Positions 23,902-32,311 of a DNA stretch of 64,000 bases are shown piece after piece. The DNA is from Prorocentrum cordatum (taxonomy: Eukaryota; Sar; Dinophyceae; Prorocentrales; Prorocentraceae). A model generated the notes under the pieces. That model saw nothing but the letters and a program-made list of their open reading frames with translations. It was not told the origin of the DNA and did not search any database. The stretch covers positions 46,001 to 110,000 of the forward strand of contig CAUYUJ010003014.1 of the NCBI GenBank assembly GCA_963575745.1. The letters are read 5' to 3'. A program made the translations under genes and the position numbers. Every line of letters begins with the position of its first letter. The stretch's first letter is position 1.

Positions 23902-24690
23902 GTGCGCGGCCGCCGCTATGCCAAGGACATCAGGGACCTCACAGGTCTGGGGTGGAATGCGAGAGGTGTCCTTGCACGTCAGCGGAACCGCGCATTAGAA
24001 GTGATTGCAGATGGATTCGGTCCGCGGATCATCCTTTTCCCAGAGCGGTGCGTGTCTGGTGGTGCAGAGCAGACGTGCGACGGCTATGTTGTGCACGTGT
24101 CGCCTCCATCGGGGGCCTGGCCACGATGCGCGATGGCGGTGTCCACTTCGTTGATGCCCCCCGTCATCGGCCTGCCTCTGCTCCACGGGCGCACCGTGGC
24201 CCTGGACCTACACTTGCAGCTCTGGGGCCGAGTTCGAGTTATGACCAGCCACCTTTTTTCGCGCATCGTGAGATGTGAGTGCGCAGGGGCCATGCAGCAG
24301 TTAAGAGATTGTCTAATCTCGATGCCTGTTGATTGCCATGTCATTGTTAGCATTGATGCCCAGGGCGGCCTCGGACCAGCTGTCGGAGACAACGTCGGCC
24401 CCTTTCCCGCCTCCGAGATGGCCTGGGGAGGCAGGATGCTCCACGACCTGATGACGGAGTTCGACCTCGTGGCAGCGAGCGAAGGGCCCATGGGGTCAGG
24501 TTACCTGCTTCTTCGACAATCGAAAGGAGCCCCGTCATATCGGCTCCATGCTGATGCGCGGGGATTGGCTGCGGCGCGCGCACTGCCAGGCTCGCTTTTC
24601 GGACGCCACGGAGAGCGACCACGCGCCCTTGCTGCCGCGCTGCCAGGCTGGCGACCCCGTCGCCACGATCGACGGCCCGATCGAGCTGGA
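23902..24690 (+). pseudogene. LINE-type EEP (AP-like) endonuclease domain (frameshifted)
   Basis: Nicks target DNA for target-primed reverse transcription in LINE elements. Visible landmarks in order: WNARG near the start (the usual N of motif 1), RIILFPERC where the metal-binding Glu strand is expected, GRTVALDLHLQLWGRVRVM and SHLF (the R.....H region), VIVSIDAQGGLG (D-x-N/Q catalytic strand), FDLVAASEG, and finally ATESDHAPLLPR with the terminal SDH motif. The frame changes near 24530, between GSGYLLLRQS and IGSMLMRGDW, so the last ~50 residues lie in another frame. Only about 6 bases separate it from ORF1. Confidence 0.65.
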
Positions 24691-24699
24691 GCCGACTGA

Positions 24700-25235
24700 G
24701 CAGCTGGCGCGCCCGCTGCGCAAGCCCGCAGCTTGGCAGACTGACGACCGCGAGCTGCGCAACGAGCGCGTCTGCACCTCTCTGGAGATCAGTGGCGCGC
24801 CACCCGAGCCACAGACGTACGCCGAGGGCGGCATGATGAACGCCGAGGGCATCTTCGCGGACGGCTCAGCTCGCCGCGGGCGCGATCGAGCTGCCCGCCA
24901 CCGCTGCAAGGCCGCGGGCTGGGGCTTCGCGCTATGCCACGCCGCCGAGCCCAACGACCAGGGCGAGCCGCCGCTGGAAGCCCGTGGCCAAGTTACCATC
25001 GAGCCTCGGGACCCGCGGCTTCTAGGCGCGACCTGCCTCTCCTCCAGCGCAGGGGAACTCTCCGCCATCGCTGAGATATATGCATGACGAATCCCCATGC
25101 AGCCTGGACCTTTGAAAGGAATCCTATTACGGAAGACGAGGCTCGCGGGCATATGCTTGCGTTTACATCTTCGTCAAGCAATGATTGGGTGCTGGAACAA
25201 TGGTGCCGCAAGAGTCTACTTGGCGCGACAGCATC
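24700..25235 (+). pseudogene. RNase H-like domain directly after the endonuclease (frameshifted)
   Basis: RNase H would remove the RNA strand during reverse transcription. The frame continuing from the endonuclease contains GIFADGSARRGRD (first catalytic Asp in the DGS strand), AGWGFALCH, and AGELSAIAEIYA (catalytic Glu helix). After a frameshift near 25090, TEDEARGHMLAFTSSSSN and VLEQWCRKSLLGAT look like the following conserved region. Only about 65 residues separate the endonuclease SDH motif from the RNase H Asp, leaving no room for an RT. The last catalytic residues are not identified with confidence. Confidence 0.55.
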
Positions 25236-25270
25236 TGCAGCTCCTGGAATATGGCGGGCGCCATGAGTTA

Positions 25271-25429
25271 GCCTTGGCAGCCATCAGTGGGACTATGATC
25301 AATGGCATGTGGACTATTATCTTGGATGCTTGGCAGTAATATCGAAGTCATTGGATTAAAGGCGGCACAGAACTATGAGCAGATATCACGTTCCTACGGA
25401 CACGCTATTAAAAAAAGGCTGAACCTCAC
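25271..25429. other. Junction between the LINE relic and the tyrosine-recombinase element
   Basis: Non-coding stretch in which I could not place the left terminus of the second element. No copy of the 225-bp direct repeat found at its right end is visible here. Confidence 0.35.
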
Positions 25430-25432
25430 GAA

Positions 25433-25767
25433 GAGTCCTGTATCTGCCACTGCGATTTTGGGCCAGATCGCGGGCTCCTGGACGTCATCCAGGGGCAGCT
25501 GGACTGCTGCACAGCGGCTGGTCTGGCGCCGGTGCCCACGCGGCCGGGCCCGGAGACTGGCTGGGCGGCGGCGTGGTGCTGGCTGCTTACGGGGCTGGTG
25601 TTCGGAAGCTCTCATCGGAAGCTACCTTGCGCTGGCCGATGTTGGACGACTGGACTGGCCAGGAGGCGGCAACAGGGGCATCAGTGACAGGCCCCAGACG
25701 CTTCCAGTCGGACCAGGTGCTGAAGTTCAGGCGCAGCGACGACTGACACCGTCTACTTCTCGCATCA
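25433..25767 (+). pseudogene. Cys-rich, membrane-like N-terminal piece of the recombinase-type element
   Basis: One frame reads CICHCDFGPDRGLLDVIQGQ followed by a second Cys pair, a Pro-rich linker and a Trp-rich hydrophobic stretch (WAAAWCWLLTGLVFG). It hits TGA near 25682. A second frame then reads into RRFQSDQVLKFRRSDD and stops at 25745, just before the ATG of the gag-like ORF. The Cys cluster could bind metal and the hydrophobic stretch could be a membrane segment. Both are inferences. Confidence 0.35.
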
Positions 25768-26889
25768 ATGGCTGAGACTCTGGACACATATTTGATCCAG
25801 GTGTGTATCGATTTCCCGGACGACCCGAACATTCGCTGGCGCCGCGTAGTTTTGCTGTTTGAGCTGGGGCCAGGGCGGTGGGTTGCGAGCACACCTGACT
25901 TCGGGGTTGAGGTAGTGGATCTCGCGAACCACCGAGTTGCACCGCTGAGTCTTGCGACGCGCTGGCCAGAGCGAGCGCGGGGAAACGTGTACGGGCACGG
26001 CCCGCTCAGCGAGGAGCAGAAGGAGGATATCCTTCTGAGGGGGCTGCAGCTCGCACGAGTCTTAGGGCACAAAGTCACACCGAGTGCCTCGGCGGGAGCT
26101 GCGAGACGGTGGAGAGTGTCCGACCCTGGGCACGTGAGGTTCAACAGTGAGCTTGAGGACGCCGACATGCTGCCGGGGAACCGGGCTGTGGGCAGAGGGG
26201 GCTGCGGGCTTTACCTCATCGACGAAGAAGAGGAGGATTGGGTGAGTGTGGAGCGTGTTCCCAATCGGCGGCTTGACATGCGGTTGGAAAGGAAGAGGGG
26301 CGGGCCCGGCAGAGACCTGCGGATTCATCCAATCCAGCGGGACAGCGCCGGGCGCCGCAGCGCATTGTTGAAAGAGTCGGTCAACATGTTCAAGGTTGCG
26401 AAGTTCGAGGACTGGCCCTTCGATGGGCCGTCGGCAGCCGACGAGGTTCTGTCGGAGGTGGCGAAAGCGGGCCTCGAGCTGCACTTGTACCCCACGTGGT
26501 GGGAGAGCAAGAGCGGGGTGAACCCGCAGAGCAGCGTGGCTCGGGAGGTGCGGCTGTGCTTCGATTACCTTCGGTGCTTTCAGTCGCACGACCAGCTGAA
26601 CCTGCCCGCGCTGTCGGGCGTCGAGTCGATCTGTCGGCGAGTCATCGTGTGCCAACAAGCGGTCGAGAGGAACCCGAAGAACCCAGACTTCTCGGGGTTC
26701 GAGGGCTTCCTGCAGGCGTCCTTCGACGACAGCGGGGGGCTACGGACCACGGAGTTCGACAAGTACATGGCCGAGTCCCAGAAGACCGATGCCACGGTGC
26801 TGGAGCAGTTCAGACTGTGGCAGGAGGAGCTCGAGGCGGACAAGAAGAGGCAGGCCGCCAAGCCGGGCGGCAAGTCGTCGTCGGGGTGA
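25768..26889 (+). CDS. Gag-like ORF1 of the tyrosine-recombinase retrotransposon, 373 aa
   Basis: Intact frame from ATG 25768 to TGA 26887-26889, the longest undamaged coding unit in the window. It has no catalytic motif. Features: an N-terminal acidic/aliphatic region (IQVCIDFPDDPN, WRRVVLLFELG), a central HPIQRDSAGRR segment, a Trp/Pro-rich patch (WPFDGP, YPTWWESKSGVNPQS), a helical region (LCFDYLRCFQSHDQL, ICRRVIVCQQAVE) and a Lys-rich tail. Position upstream of RT suggests a structural or RNA-binding gag role, but no capsid or zinc-knuckle motif is visible. Its stop overlaps the next ATG as TGATG (26887-26891), compatible with termination-reinitiation. Confidence 0.65.
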   Translation: MAETLDTYLIQVCIDFPDDPNIRWRRVVLLFELGPGRWVASTPDFGVEVVDLANHRVAPLSLATRWPERARGNVYGHGPLSEEQKEDILLRGLQLARVLGHKVTPSASAGAARRWRVSDPGHVRFNSELEDADMLPGNRAVGRGGCGLYLIDEEEEDWVSVERVPNRRLDMRLERKRGGPGRDLRIHPIQRDSAGRRSALLKESVNMFKVAKFEDWPFDGPSAADEVLSEVAKAGLELHLYPTWWESKSGVNPQSSVAREVRLCFDYLRCFQSHDQLNLPALSGVESICRRVIVCQQAVERNPKNPDFSGFEGFLQASFDDSGGLRTTEFDKYMAESQKTDATVLEQFRLWQEELEADKKRQAAKPGGKSSSG

Positions 26890-27728
26890 TGACGTACGCG
26901 CCGGCGTCAGCCGCTGGGCTGGCATCGCGGGGCCTGGGTAATGCTGGCGCCGGCGCGTGTGCGGGCTCTGGCCCTCGCTCTCATGACCGCGAAGTTTTGT
27001 TCCATGCGGAGTCGTTCCCTCTTCCTCGGCCTACCGACGAGCGAGGTGATCGCGCGGCCGCGTGCCGCTCTCAGGTGGGTGCTGGGAGTCCTGACGAGCG
27101 CCGCGTCATGGTGACTAACGCTGTGAGTGCACTCAACGGGCTGGCTGGTGCTCGTGCTGGAAGGCCATTGCAACTGCGGCGGCCTGGGTATAGAGTCGGT
27201 GGCCCCTCTGATCCTCAACGGTCGATCTTGGGGCGAGTCGCTCGACGGGTGGATGACGTGTTCCCTGCCCCGGACGACTTCGATGCAAAGAATTCTCTGT
27301 TTGCTCTAATGAAGTGCAAGGATATGTACAAAGTTGGCGACGCCACCTCTCTGGCGCCCATGGCGCTTGAGCGCTTGAAGATCATGAAGGGCGACACCAC
27401 GCCCAAGGATGCCCTCGGCCTGGTGGGTGGCGACGCGCAGGAGCTACTACGAGACCCTGGGCGGTTCACTGAGCGCCCGCCTGACCATTATGACAGCCGA
27501 GGGGTCCCTCCACGTCCATATATGGACCCAGGGCTGAGGGGCAACTCACCGGTGCTGCGAGAGCTGGTCAGCCGTCTTCACTCGTGCGGACTTGTCGTGC
27601 ACCGCAGGCGGGTGAAGTCATTCATTGGCCTCTTCGCGGTTCTGAAGAAGGACGGCTGGTGGCAACGGCTGATCATCGACTCTAGAGTGCCAATTTTTTC
27701 CATCGTCGGCCTCCTCACTCGTACTTAG
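26889..27728 (+). pseudogene. Pol, N-terminal part leading into RT fingers
   Basis: Opens with the ATG overlapping the gag-like stop. The first ~150 residues are linker-like. Then come LFALMKCKDMYKV, a Pro/Arg stretch (RPYMDP), SPVLRELVSRLHSCGLV and FIGLFAVLKKDGWWQRLIID. The last matches the RT fingers pattern in which F.V.K.dG..R.I.D precedes the palm. The frame is lost at the T6 run 27694-27699. The continuing sequence (FHRRPPHSYLATPG) is in the -1 frame. Confidence 0.7.
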
Positions 27729-28372
27729 CCACACCAGGGGCCCTCACTGGGTTGGATGTGTCGGCCGACTCGTTGGGAGTGCTGGCTGACGGCCTTCAGC
27801 TCTGCGGGTGCTCAGTGGACTTCCAGGACGGTTTCTACCAGCTGCGGTACCTCCCCCTCTCCGACTGGTTCGGCATCCCGATCAAGATCACCGCGGGGGG
27901 GGCCGGCATCAGTGACGTTTACGACAGCGTTGGCGGCCAGGACGCCTGGGGGCGAGTTGAGCCGGGCGAGCGCGTCTGGCCGTGCTTCTGTGGAGTGGCG
28001 ATGGGCTGGTCGTGGGGCTTGTACATCTGCCGCTCGGCGCTGACCGACGGGCTGATCGTGGCGGTCGGTCGCATGATGGCTTGCAGCCGTGAGGTCGCGG
28101 AGCGACAGCTTGCTCGAGACGGCTTCCCGGCTCCGTGCCTCTCCAAGGGCCGGCCCGTCATCGCGCCCTACGTAGACAACGGGAACGTGGTGCGCTACGA
28201 CGTGGCCGACGCGAAGCAGGTGTACAAGGAGATGGTGAGCGAGCTGGTCTCGCGGGGCTTCACACTTCGGGACCTCGTTGAGTTCGACGAGGACTTGGAC
28301 ATGGTGGGCTTCGTGCTCAGCGGCTCCGACAAGTGCTGGAAGCATCGGCGGTCTCGCTTCTGGCGGCTCTAG
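27698..28372 (+). pseudogene. Reverse transcriptase palm of the recombinase-type element
   Basis: RNA-dependent DNA polymerase core. Motif A: CSVDFQDGFYQL (D..D.FYQ, first catalytic Asp). Motif B: CFCGVAMGWSWGLYICRSAL, where M-G-W-S-W replaces the more usual PFGL..AP. Motif C: IAPYVDNGNV, i.e. Y-V-D-N instead of Y-V/M-D-D. Single-D variants of this motif occur in some DIRS-like families, so this may be natural rather than damage. Downstream, VEFDEDLDMVGFVLSG fits the thumb-proximal region. An in-frame TAG at 28370-28372 cuts the protein; coding resumes in the same frame. Confidence 0.8.
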
Positions 28373-29335
28373 TTTGGAGTGGGCCAGCTACTGGCCCGCG
28401 GGGGCTGCACGGGAGATGTGATGCGTGTGGTGCTTGGGCACTTGGTGAACTTCTTCCTGCTCTCGCGGTGCTGCCTGAGCATCTTGCAGGAGTGCTACCA
28501 GTTTGTTCAGGAGAGCATCGGGCGCTTCCGTCGGTTCAGTGACGCGGTTGTCTCCGAGCTTCGCACGTGCCAGGGGGTGTTGCCGCTGGTGGTGGCGAGG
28601 CTCAGCGACCCGTTCTACGAGAAGGCCTTCATCAGCAACTCGTCTACCCTCGGCTACGCGCTTCACCAGGGGTACTTCAGCGGGGCCGAGCTGCGGGCCG
28701 TTGGCCGCTGGAAGGAGCGCTGGCGCTTCGCCGACGAGGAGGAGGATCTGGGTCTCGGCCTTGAAGCTAACGGGCCAGGCCTCGACGCCGACTTCGATTG
28801 CCTGGGCGAGTCGTTCGATCTGGACGAGGTGCCGAGGGGTGCCCCACATAGGCCGGAGGCCGCGGGGGCCGCCGGTGCCCGGCCGAGGTCGGTGAAGCCC
28901 GAGATGGTCACTGGCATCGTGCCGGCGTTGCCCGACAAGCTGCTGGACGGTGCCCGCTGGTCCAGAGTGCTGGTGGGAGCCTGAGGCCGGCGGGAGGCGA
29001 TCCACATGCAGGAGCGTCGTATCTCGCTGGCAGGGCTGAGGCACGCGGTCGCGGACCCCAGGGCGCACGGGTGCCAGGTCCTCGGTGGGCGACAACCTCT
29101 CGGAGATCATGGCGACCGAGAAGGGGAGAGCGGTCGACCACGGGTTGAACGCGCTCTGCCGTCGGGCAGCTGCCCTCCAGCTCGGTGCGGAGATCCGATG
29201 GGTGAGGAGGTATGTCGAGTCGGAGCACAACCCAACGGACGCCGACTCCCGCCTGGCGGACAAGGGCGTCCTGAAGGCGGGCGAGGCGCTGCGGCCTGGC
29301 CGCCTGGCCGGGCGGCTGCGGGCGGCGGCTGCTAG
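28373..29335 (+). pseudogene. RT connection and RNase H of the recombinase-type element
   Basis: From 28373 to 28984 the frame continues with VMRVVLGHLVNFFLLSRCCL and LPLVVARLSDPFYEKAFISN, typical of the RT thumb/connection of these elements. A TGA at 28982-28984 follows WSRVLVGA, where the first RNase H strand is expected. The same frame gives IHMQERRISLAGLRHAV (the conserved helix with Glu). After a frameshift near 29085 the domain continues as GDNLSEIMATEKGRAVDHGL, then LGAEIRWVRRYVESEHNP and DADSRLAD. The DN...KGRA and W.RY..SE.N..D..SR patterns match the C-terminal half of the RNase H of DIRS/LTR-type elements. Confidence 0.75.
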
Positions 29336-29412
29336 TCGAGCGGCTGCGCCGGTGCAGACGGCCGAGGGCAGGGGCCCGAGCTGCGCGCGGAGCGAGCGCC
29401 AGACGAGGAGGC

Positions 29413-30104
29413 CGTTGGGCATCCTCGAGTTGTTTGTCGGCTGCGGACGCCTCTCGGGGGCCTGTGCGCAGGCCGGCCTGCGCATCCTGTGCCCGATCGA
29501 TGTTGCGAACGGAAAACACTTCGACCTACTCAACTCACGTGTTCAGCGTAGGGTCATTCGTTGGATTCGAGAAGGAAGGGTTTGGCACGTTCACTTGGCT
29601 CCGCCATGTACCCGCTGGTCCCATGCAAGATCTACTGGCTCCGAGGACTCCAACGAGGTCACCAGGGGCCTGAAGTTGGCGCTCTTCAGTTGTCGTGTTC
29701 TGCGGGTATGTCGTCAGTGCGAGGTCACGGTCTCGGTGGAGAACCCGGCCTCATCTGGGATATGGGCCTACGAGCCACTGAAGAGGGAGCTCCACAAGTG
29801 CTCGTGCAGTCCTGCCAGGTACGACTCGTGCAGGTACGGGGCCCCGTTCAAGAAGCCTACGATATTCTGTGCTAGCGCGGTCTCTCTCGGGGCCCTGGAC
29901 AGGAGGTGTAGCTGCCGAGTCCCCCACGAGATCCTCGAGGGCAAGGTCAGGGTGGAGGGCCCGAACGGTCGTCCTACGTGGCGTTGGAAAACATCGTTGG
30001 CCGCAGCATGTCCGCCTGGGGTTTGCCGTGTGTATGCCGCTGGGCTCAAACAGGCTGCTCCGCCCGGAGCGTTTCTTCGGGCGGGGGAGCCGACGCGCTG
30101 TTAG
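29413..30104 (+). pseudogene. C5-DNA-methyltransferase-like domain within pol
   Basis: Follows RNase H in the same frame as its C-terminal half. SAM-binding motif I: LGILELFVGCGRLSGACAQA. An acidic strand follows (IDVANGKHFDLL). Motif IV: HVHLAPPCTRWS, with the Pro-Cys pair that carries the catalytic Cys in cytosine-5 methyltransferases. Motif VI-like: VSVENPASSGIW (E-N). A later segment has YDSCRYGAPFKKPTIF. Motif VIII is not clear. The function would be methylation of DNA, possibly the element's own copies, but activity is not implied. An in-frame TAG at 30102-30104 separates it from the recombinase. Confidence 0.7.
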
Positions 30105-31340
30105 CCTTGGGCCGATGAGCTGGCGGGCGAGGTCGGGGTCGCCCCGCAGCCGTTCGCCGCGCCGACGTGTCCACGGCGGCTGGCTACTGGATGGGAGCGC
30201 GCGACAGGGCACGCCATGTGCGGGTCCAGTGGCGAGAGAAGGCGGCTAGCCATCGCTGCTCTCGCCCTCGCAGGCGACCGCCAAGCTGCTGACCGCTGTG
30301 GGCCCCCCAGCGCCAGGCTCGACCGACCGAGGCTCGGGCGAGCGGAAGGCGGACGCCTTGCGCCCCGACCGAGCACGAGCGAGGGCCGCCAGAGCAGGAG
30401 GTCCTCGGCAGGAGGGGTACTCGAAGAGCCGCTCGATCTCCGCCAAGGCCCTGCGAGCGTGCACCGAGGCGGTGGGGTTTTCTACCTGTTTTGCAGGATC
30501 GTGATGATGCCCACCACCACGTACCAAAAGCTGGACGTGGCCATGGATCAGTACCTGCACAAGCTGTATTTCGATGGGGAGATGATCTCTCGGCCGAACA
30601 ACACGGTGCACGGACTCATGTACGAGCGGAACCTCACGTGGTCGAAGACATCGGAGTTCCCGCTCACTCAGACGGTCCCGCGAAGCTACCGCAAGAGTTC
30701 GTGCAGCGAGTCGCGGGGTGGCGCCCCTTGGGAGTGCGCCATCTTTCTGGCCGGCTTCATTGCCCGGCACGGTTCGAGCGAGTCGTTCCGTGCTGCCGGG
30801 CTCATCCTCTTCATGTTCGACACCTACCCGAGGATCTCGGAGGCGGTCCCAATGAGTCGGGACCAGGTTGTTCCTCCTCAAGCCCGCTCAGATCCTCGGA
30901 GTTTCAATTCGCTGATCGTTGCACCGAAGGAGCTCGGGAAGCCGACGGGGGGGGGGGCCTGCGACGACACGGTCCTCGTTGGCGAGACGGGACCCGAGCG
31001 CAGGCCAGTTTTGCGAACGACCCTGGGTCAGATCCTGAAGGCCATCAGGCCCAAAGAGAACCTCTTCCCGGACCTCACCGCCCAGAAATACGAGATGATC
31101 TTCAGGCGGGCCTGTCAGGCCCTGAATTTCGGCGACCTCAAGCTATGCCCACACAGCCTCTGACACGGAGGGGCCCCATTCGACGCACTCGATGGGATCG
31201 ACACCTTCACGTTCCAGAAGCGTGGTCAGTGGAACGTCATCGCGTCCTGCCAACAATACGAGAAGAAGAGCCGCATCTTGAAGCAGCCGTCCATCCTCGG
31301 CCAGGCCCGCGTGCACGAGTCCGCGGATGAGCTGGCATAG
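30105..31340 (+). pseudogene. Tyrosine recombinase of the retrotransposon, catalytic Arg codon now TGA
   Basis: Would integrate circular cDNA by site-specific recombination. The same frame as the methyltransferase runs from 30105 to TAG 31338-31340. SAM-like N-terminal region: YQKLDVAMDQYLHKLYF. Catalytic Arg I: DTYPRISEAVPMSRDQV. Then a Lys strand region near FNSLIVAPKELGKP. The H-x-x-R box reads CPHSL-stop-HGGA: the TGA at 31161-31163 falls exactly where the second catalytic Arg is expected, one C-to-T change from CGA. After it, KRGQWNVIASCQQYEKKSR gives the Trp position and the nucleophile Tyr. The spacer 30105-30480 is Arg/Ala-rich linker. Confidence 0.8.
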
Positions 31341-31464
31341 CTAGTGCCGAGGCTGCCTCAGCTGCTCTTTTCTGTTTTCAAAGAAAGAAGGAATAATGCT
31401 TGAGACTGTGAATGAGGTTACCCACCCACCCACCCGTAGGCCCCAGGGGATCCTGGAGATTGCG
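31341..31464. other. Short 3' non-coding stretch
   Basis: Includes (CCCA)n-like CCCACCCACCCACCC at 31421-31435, whose complement has four GGG runs (quadruplex-capable). Confidence 0.5.
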
Positions 31465-31689
31465 GGGAGCTGTTGGCTCACGAGCCATGCGACCGAATTC
31501 TGTGTGATATTTACCCTTTTTGGTTTATTTCATGATTTGATGTATCTGTGAATACTCTCGTGCTTGTACGTGCCTGTAGGCGCGCCCGTCTGGTGAAAAC
31601 ATGTTGCCAGTCTGACGGGTCACCTTGAGTGTTGCATAGCCTTTCCGGGCACTCCGCTTCCCTACCCTGGCCGCCTAGTTTATCGAGGA
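31465..31689 (+). repeat. 225-bp direct repeat, copy 1 (right end of the recombinase element)
   Basis: Begins GGGAGCTGTTGGCTCACGAG, passes through GTCTGGTGAAAACATG and GTCTGACGGGTCACCTTGAG, and ends GGCCGCCTAGTTTATCGAGGA. It aligns end to end with 31806-32030 with about 19 differences (roughly 91-92% identity by eye). It lies just after the recombinase stop. Confidence 0.9.
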
Positions 31690-31805
31690 TTTCAGTCCTT
31701 GACGGTTTTCCTCTGGGAACGGGGGGCCGGGCTCTTTGGCTCTCCGTAGTCATCCTGGCCCCACCCACCTCCCTCTTCGATTTTTTTAGTTCTTTGTATC
31801 GCATC
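31690..31805. other. 116-bp spacer between direct repeats
   Basis: Unique sequence between the two copies, containing a T7 run near its right end. Confidence 0.6.
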
Positions 31806-32030
31806 GGGAAGCTGTTGGCTCACGAGCGTTGCGACAGAATTCTATGTGATATTTACCCTTTGGTTTATTTCACGATTTGATGTCTCTGTGAATGCTCTCG
31901 TGCTTGTACGCGCCTGTAGGCCCGACCCGTCTGGTGAAAACATGCTGCCAGTCTGACGGGTCACCTTGAGTGTTGCATGGCCTTTCCGGGCACTCCGCCC
32001 CCCTACCCCGGCCGCCTAGTGCATCGAGGA
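31806..32030 (+). repeat. 225-bp direct repeat, copy 2
   Basis: Begins GGGAAGCTGTTGGCTCACGA and ends GGCCGCCTAGTGCATCGAGGA, the same length as copy 1. The period is 341 bp. Split direct repeats at the 3' end are a hallmark of Ngaro/PAT-type tyrosine-recombinase retrotransposons, but the matching 5' copy was not found. Confidence 0.85.
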
Positions 32031-32311
32031 ATTATTTTCCCAGGCGCCGGCTGTGCGCGCCAGGGGCCGCGGCGAGCCCGGCTGTGCGGCTGCCGCGAAC
32101 AGCAGTGGGCCCGGCTGCGTGGCCGCTGCAGAAAAAAGAATGATTGTCGCATCACTAACACACTCGTGCATTCGTTATCGAGGATATACGGACAGCTTGC
32201 GCTGAACTCCGAGCCCGTGGAGACATGTGCGATCGTATTACACATACGGAGGTGATGACCTCTACTGGTACGCAGCATTAGGGTGCGCTACTCTCGGGCA
32301 ATTAGCAACCG
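32031..32311. other. Junction between second and third retroelement
   Basis: No gene recognised. May contain the left, non-coding end of the LTR-type element. Confidence 0.4.

Larger units (their letters stand above)
22653..25270 (+). mobile_element. Decayed non-LTR (LINE-like) retrotransposon relic
   Basis: Order: spliced-leader remnant, ORF1 with coiled coil and RRM-like fold, EEP endonuclease, RNase H. All parts are on the + strand with frameshifts and stops between and within them. A separate RNA-binding ORF1 plus an EEP endonuclease is characteristic of LINE elements. No RT motifs are found between endonuclease and RNase H, so the RT has been lost, is displaced or was never there. The right boundary is uncertain because coding similarity fades near 25230-25270, before the next element. 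Confidence 0.65.
25430..32030 (+). mobile_element. Tyrosine-recombinase (DIRS/Ngaro-like) retrotransposon, decayed but nearly full length
   Basis: Order of parts: Cys-rich N-terminal piece, gag-like ORF, RT, RNase H, C5-methyltransferase-like domain, tyrosine recombinase, then a tandem direct repeat. RT and RNase H together with a tyrosine recombinase instead of a DDE integrase define the DIRS-type order, and a methyltransferase domain is known in some of its families. I count at least three in-frame stops (28370, 28982, 30102), one in the recombinase (31161) and frameshifts near 27697 and 29085. The element is therefore not active as it stands. The left end is not defined. Confidence 0.8.

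Noticed and set aside
27690-27702. Canonical programmed -1 frameshift signal at the T6 run
   Set aside because: The in-frame codons (ATT TTT) do not form a standard slippery heptamer and no clear downstream structure was found; kept only as an open question.
30491-31330. 279-codon frame overlapping the recombinase
   Set aside because: Shadow frame; the recombinase motifs are in the other frame and this one shows none.
31421-31435. CCCACCCACCCACCC considered as telomere-like repeat
   Set aside because: Too short and not the TTTAGGG-type repeat expected in dinoflagellates.
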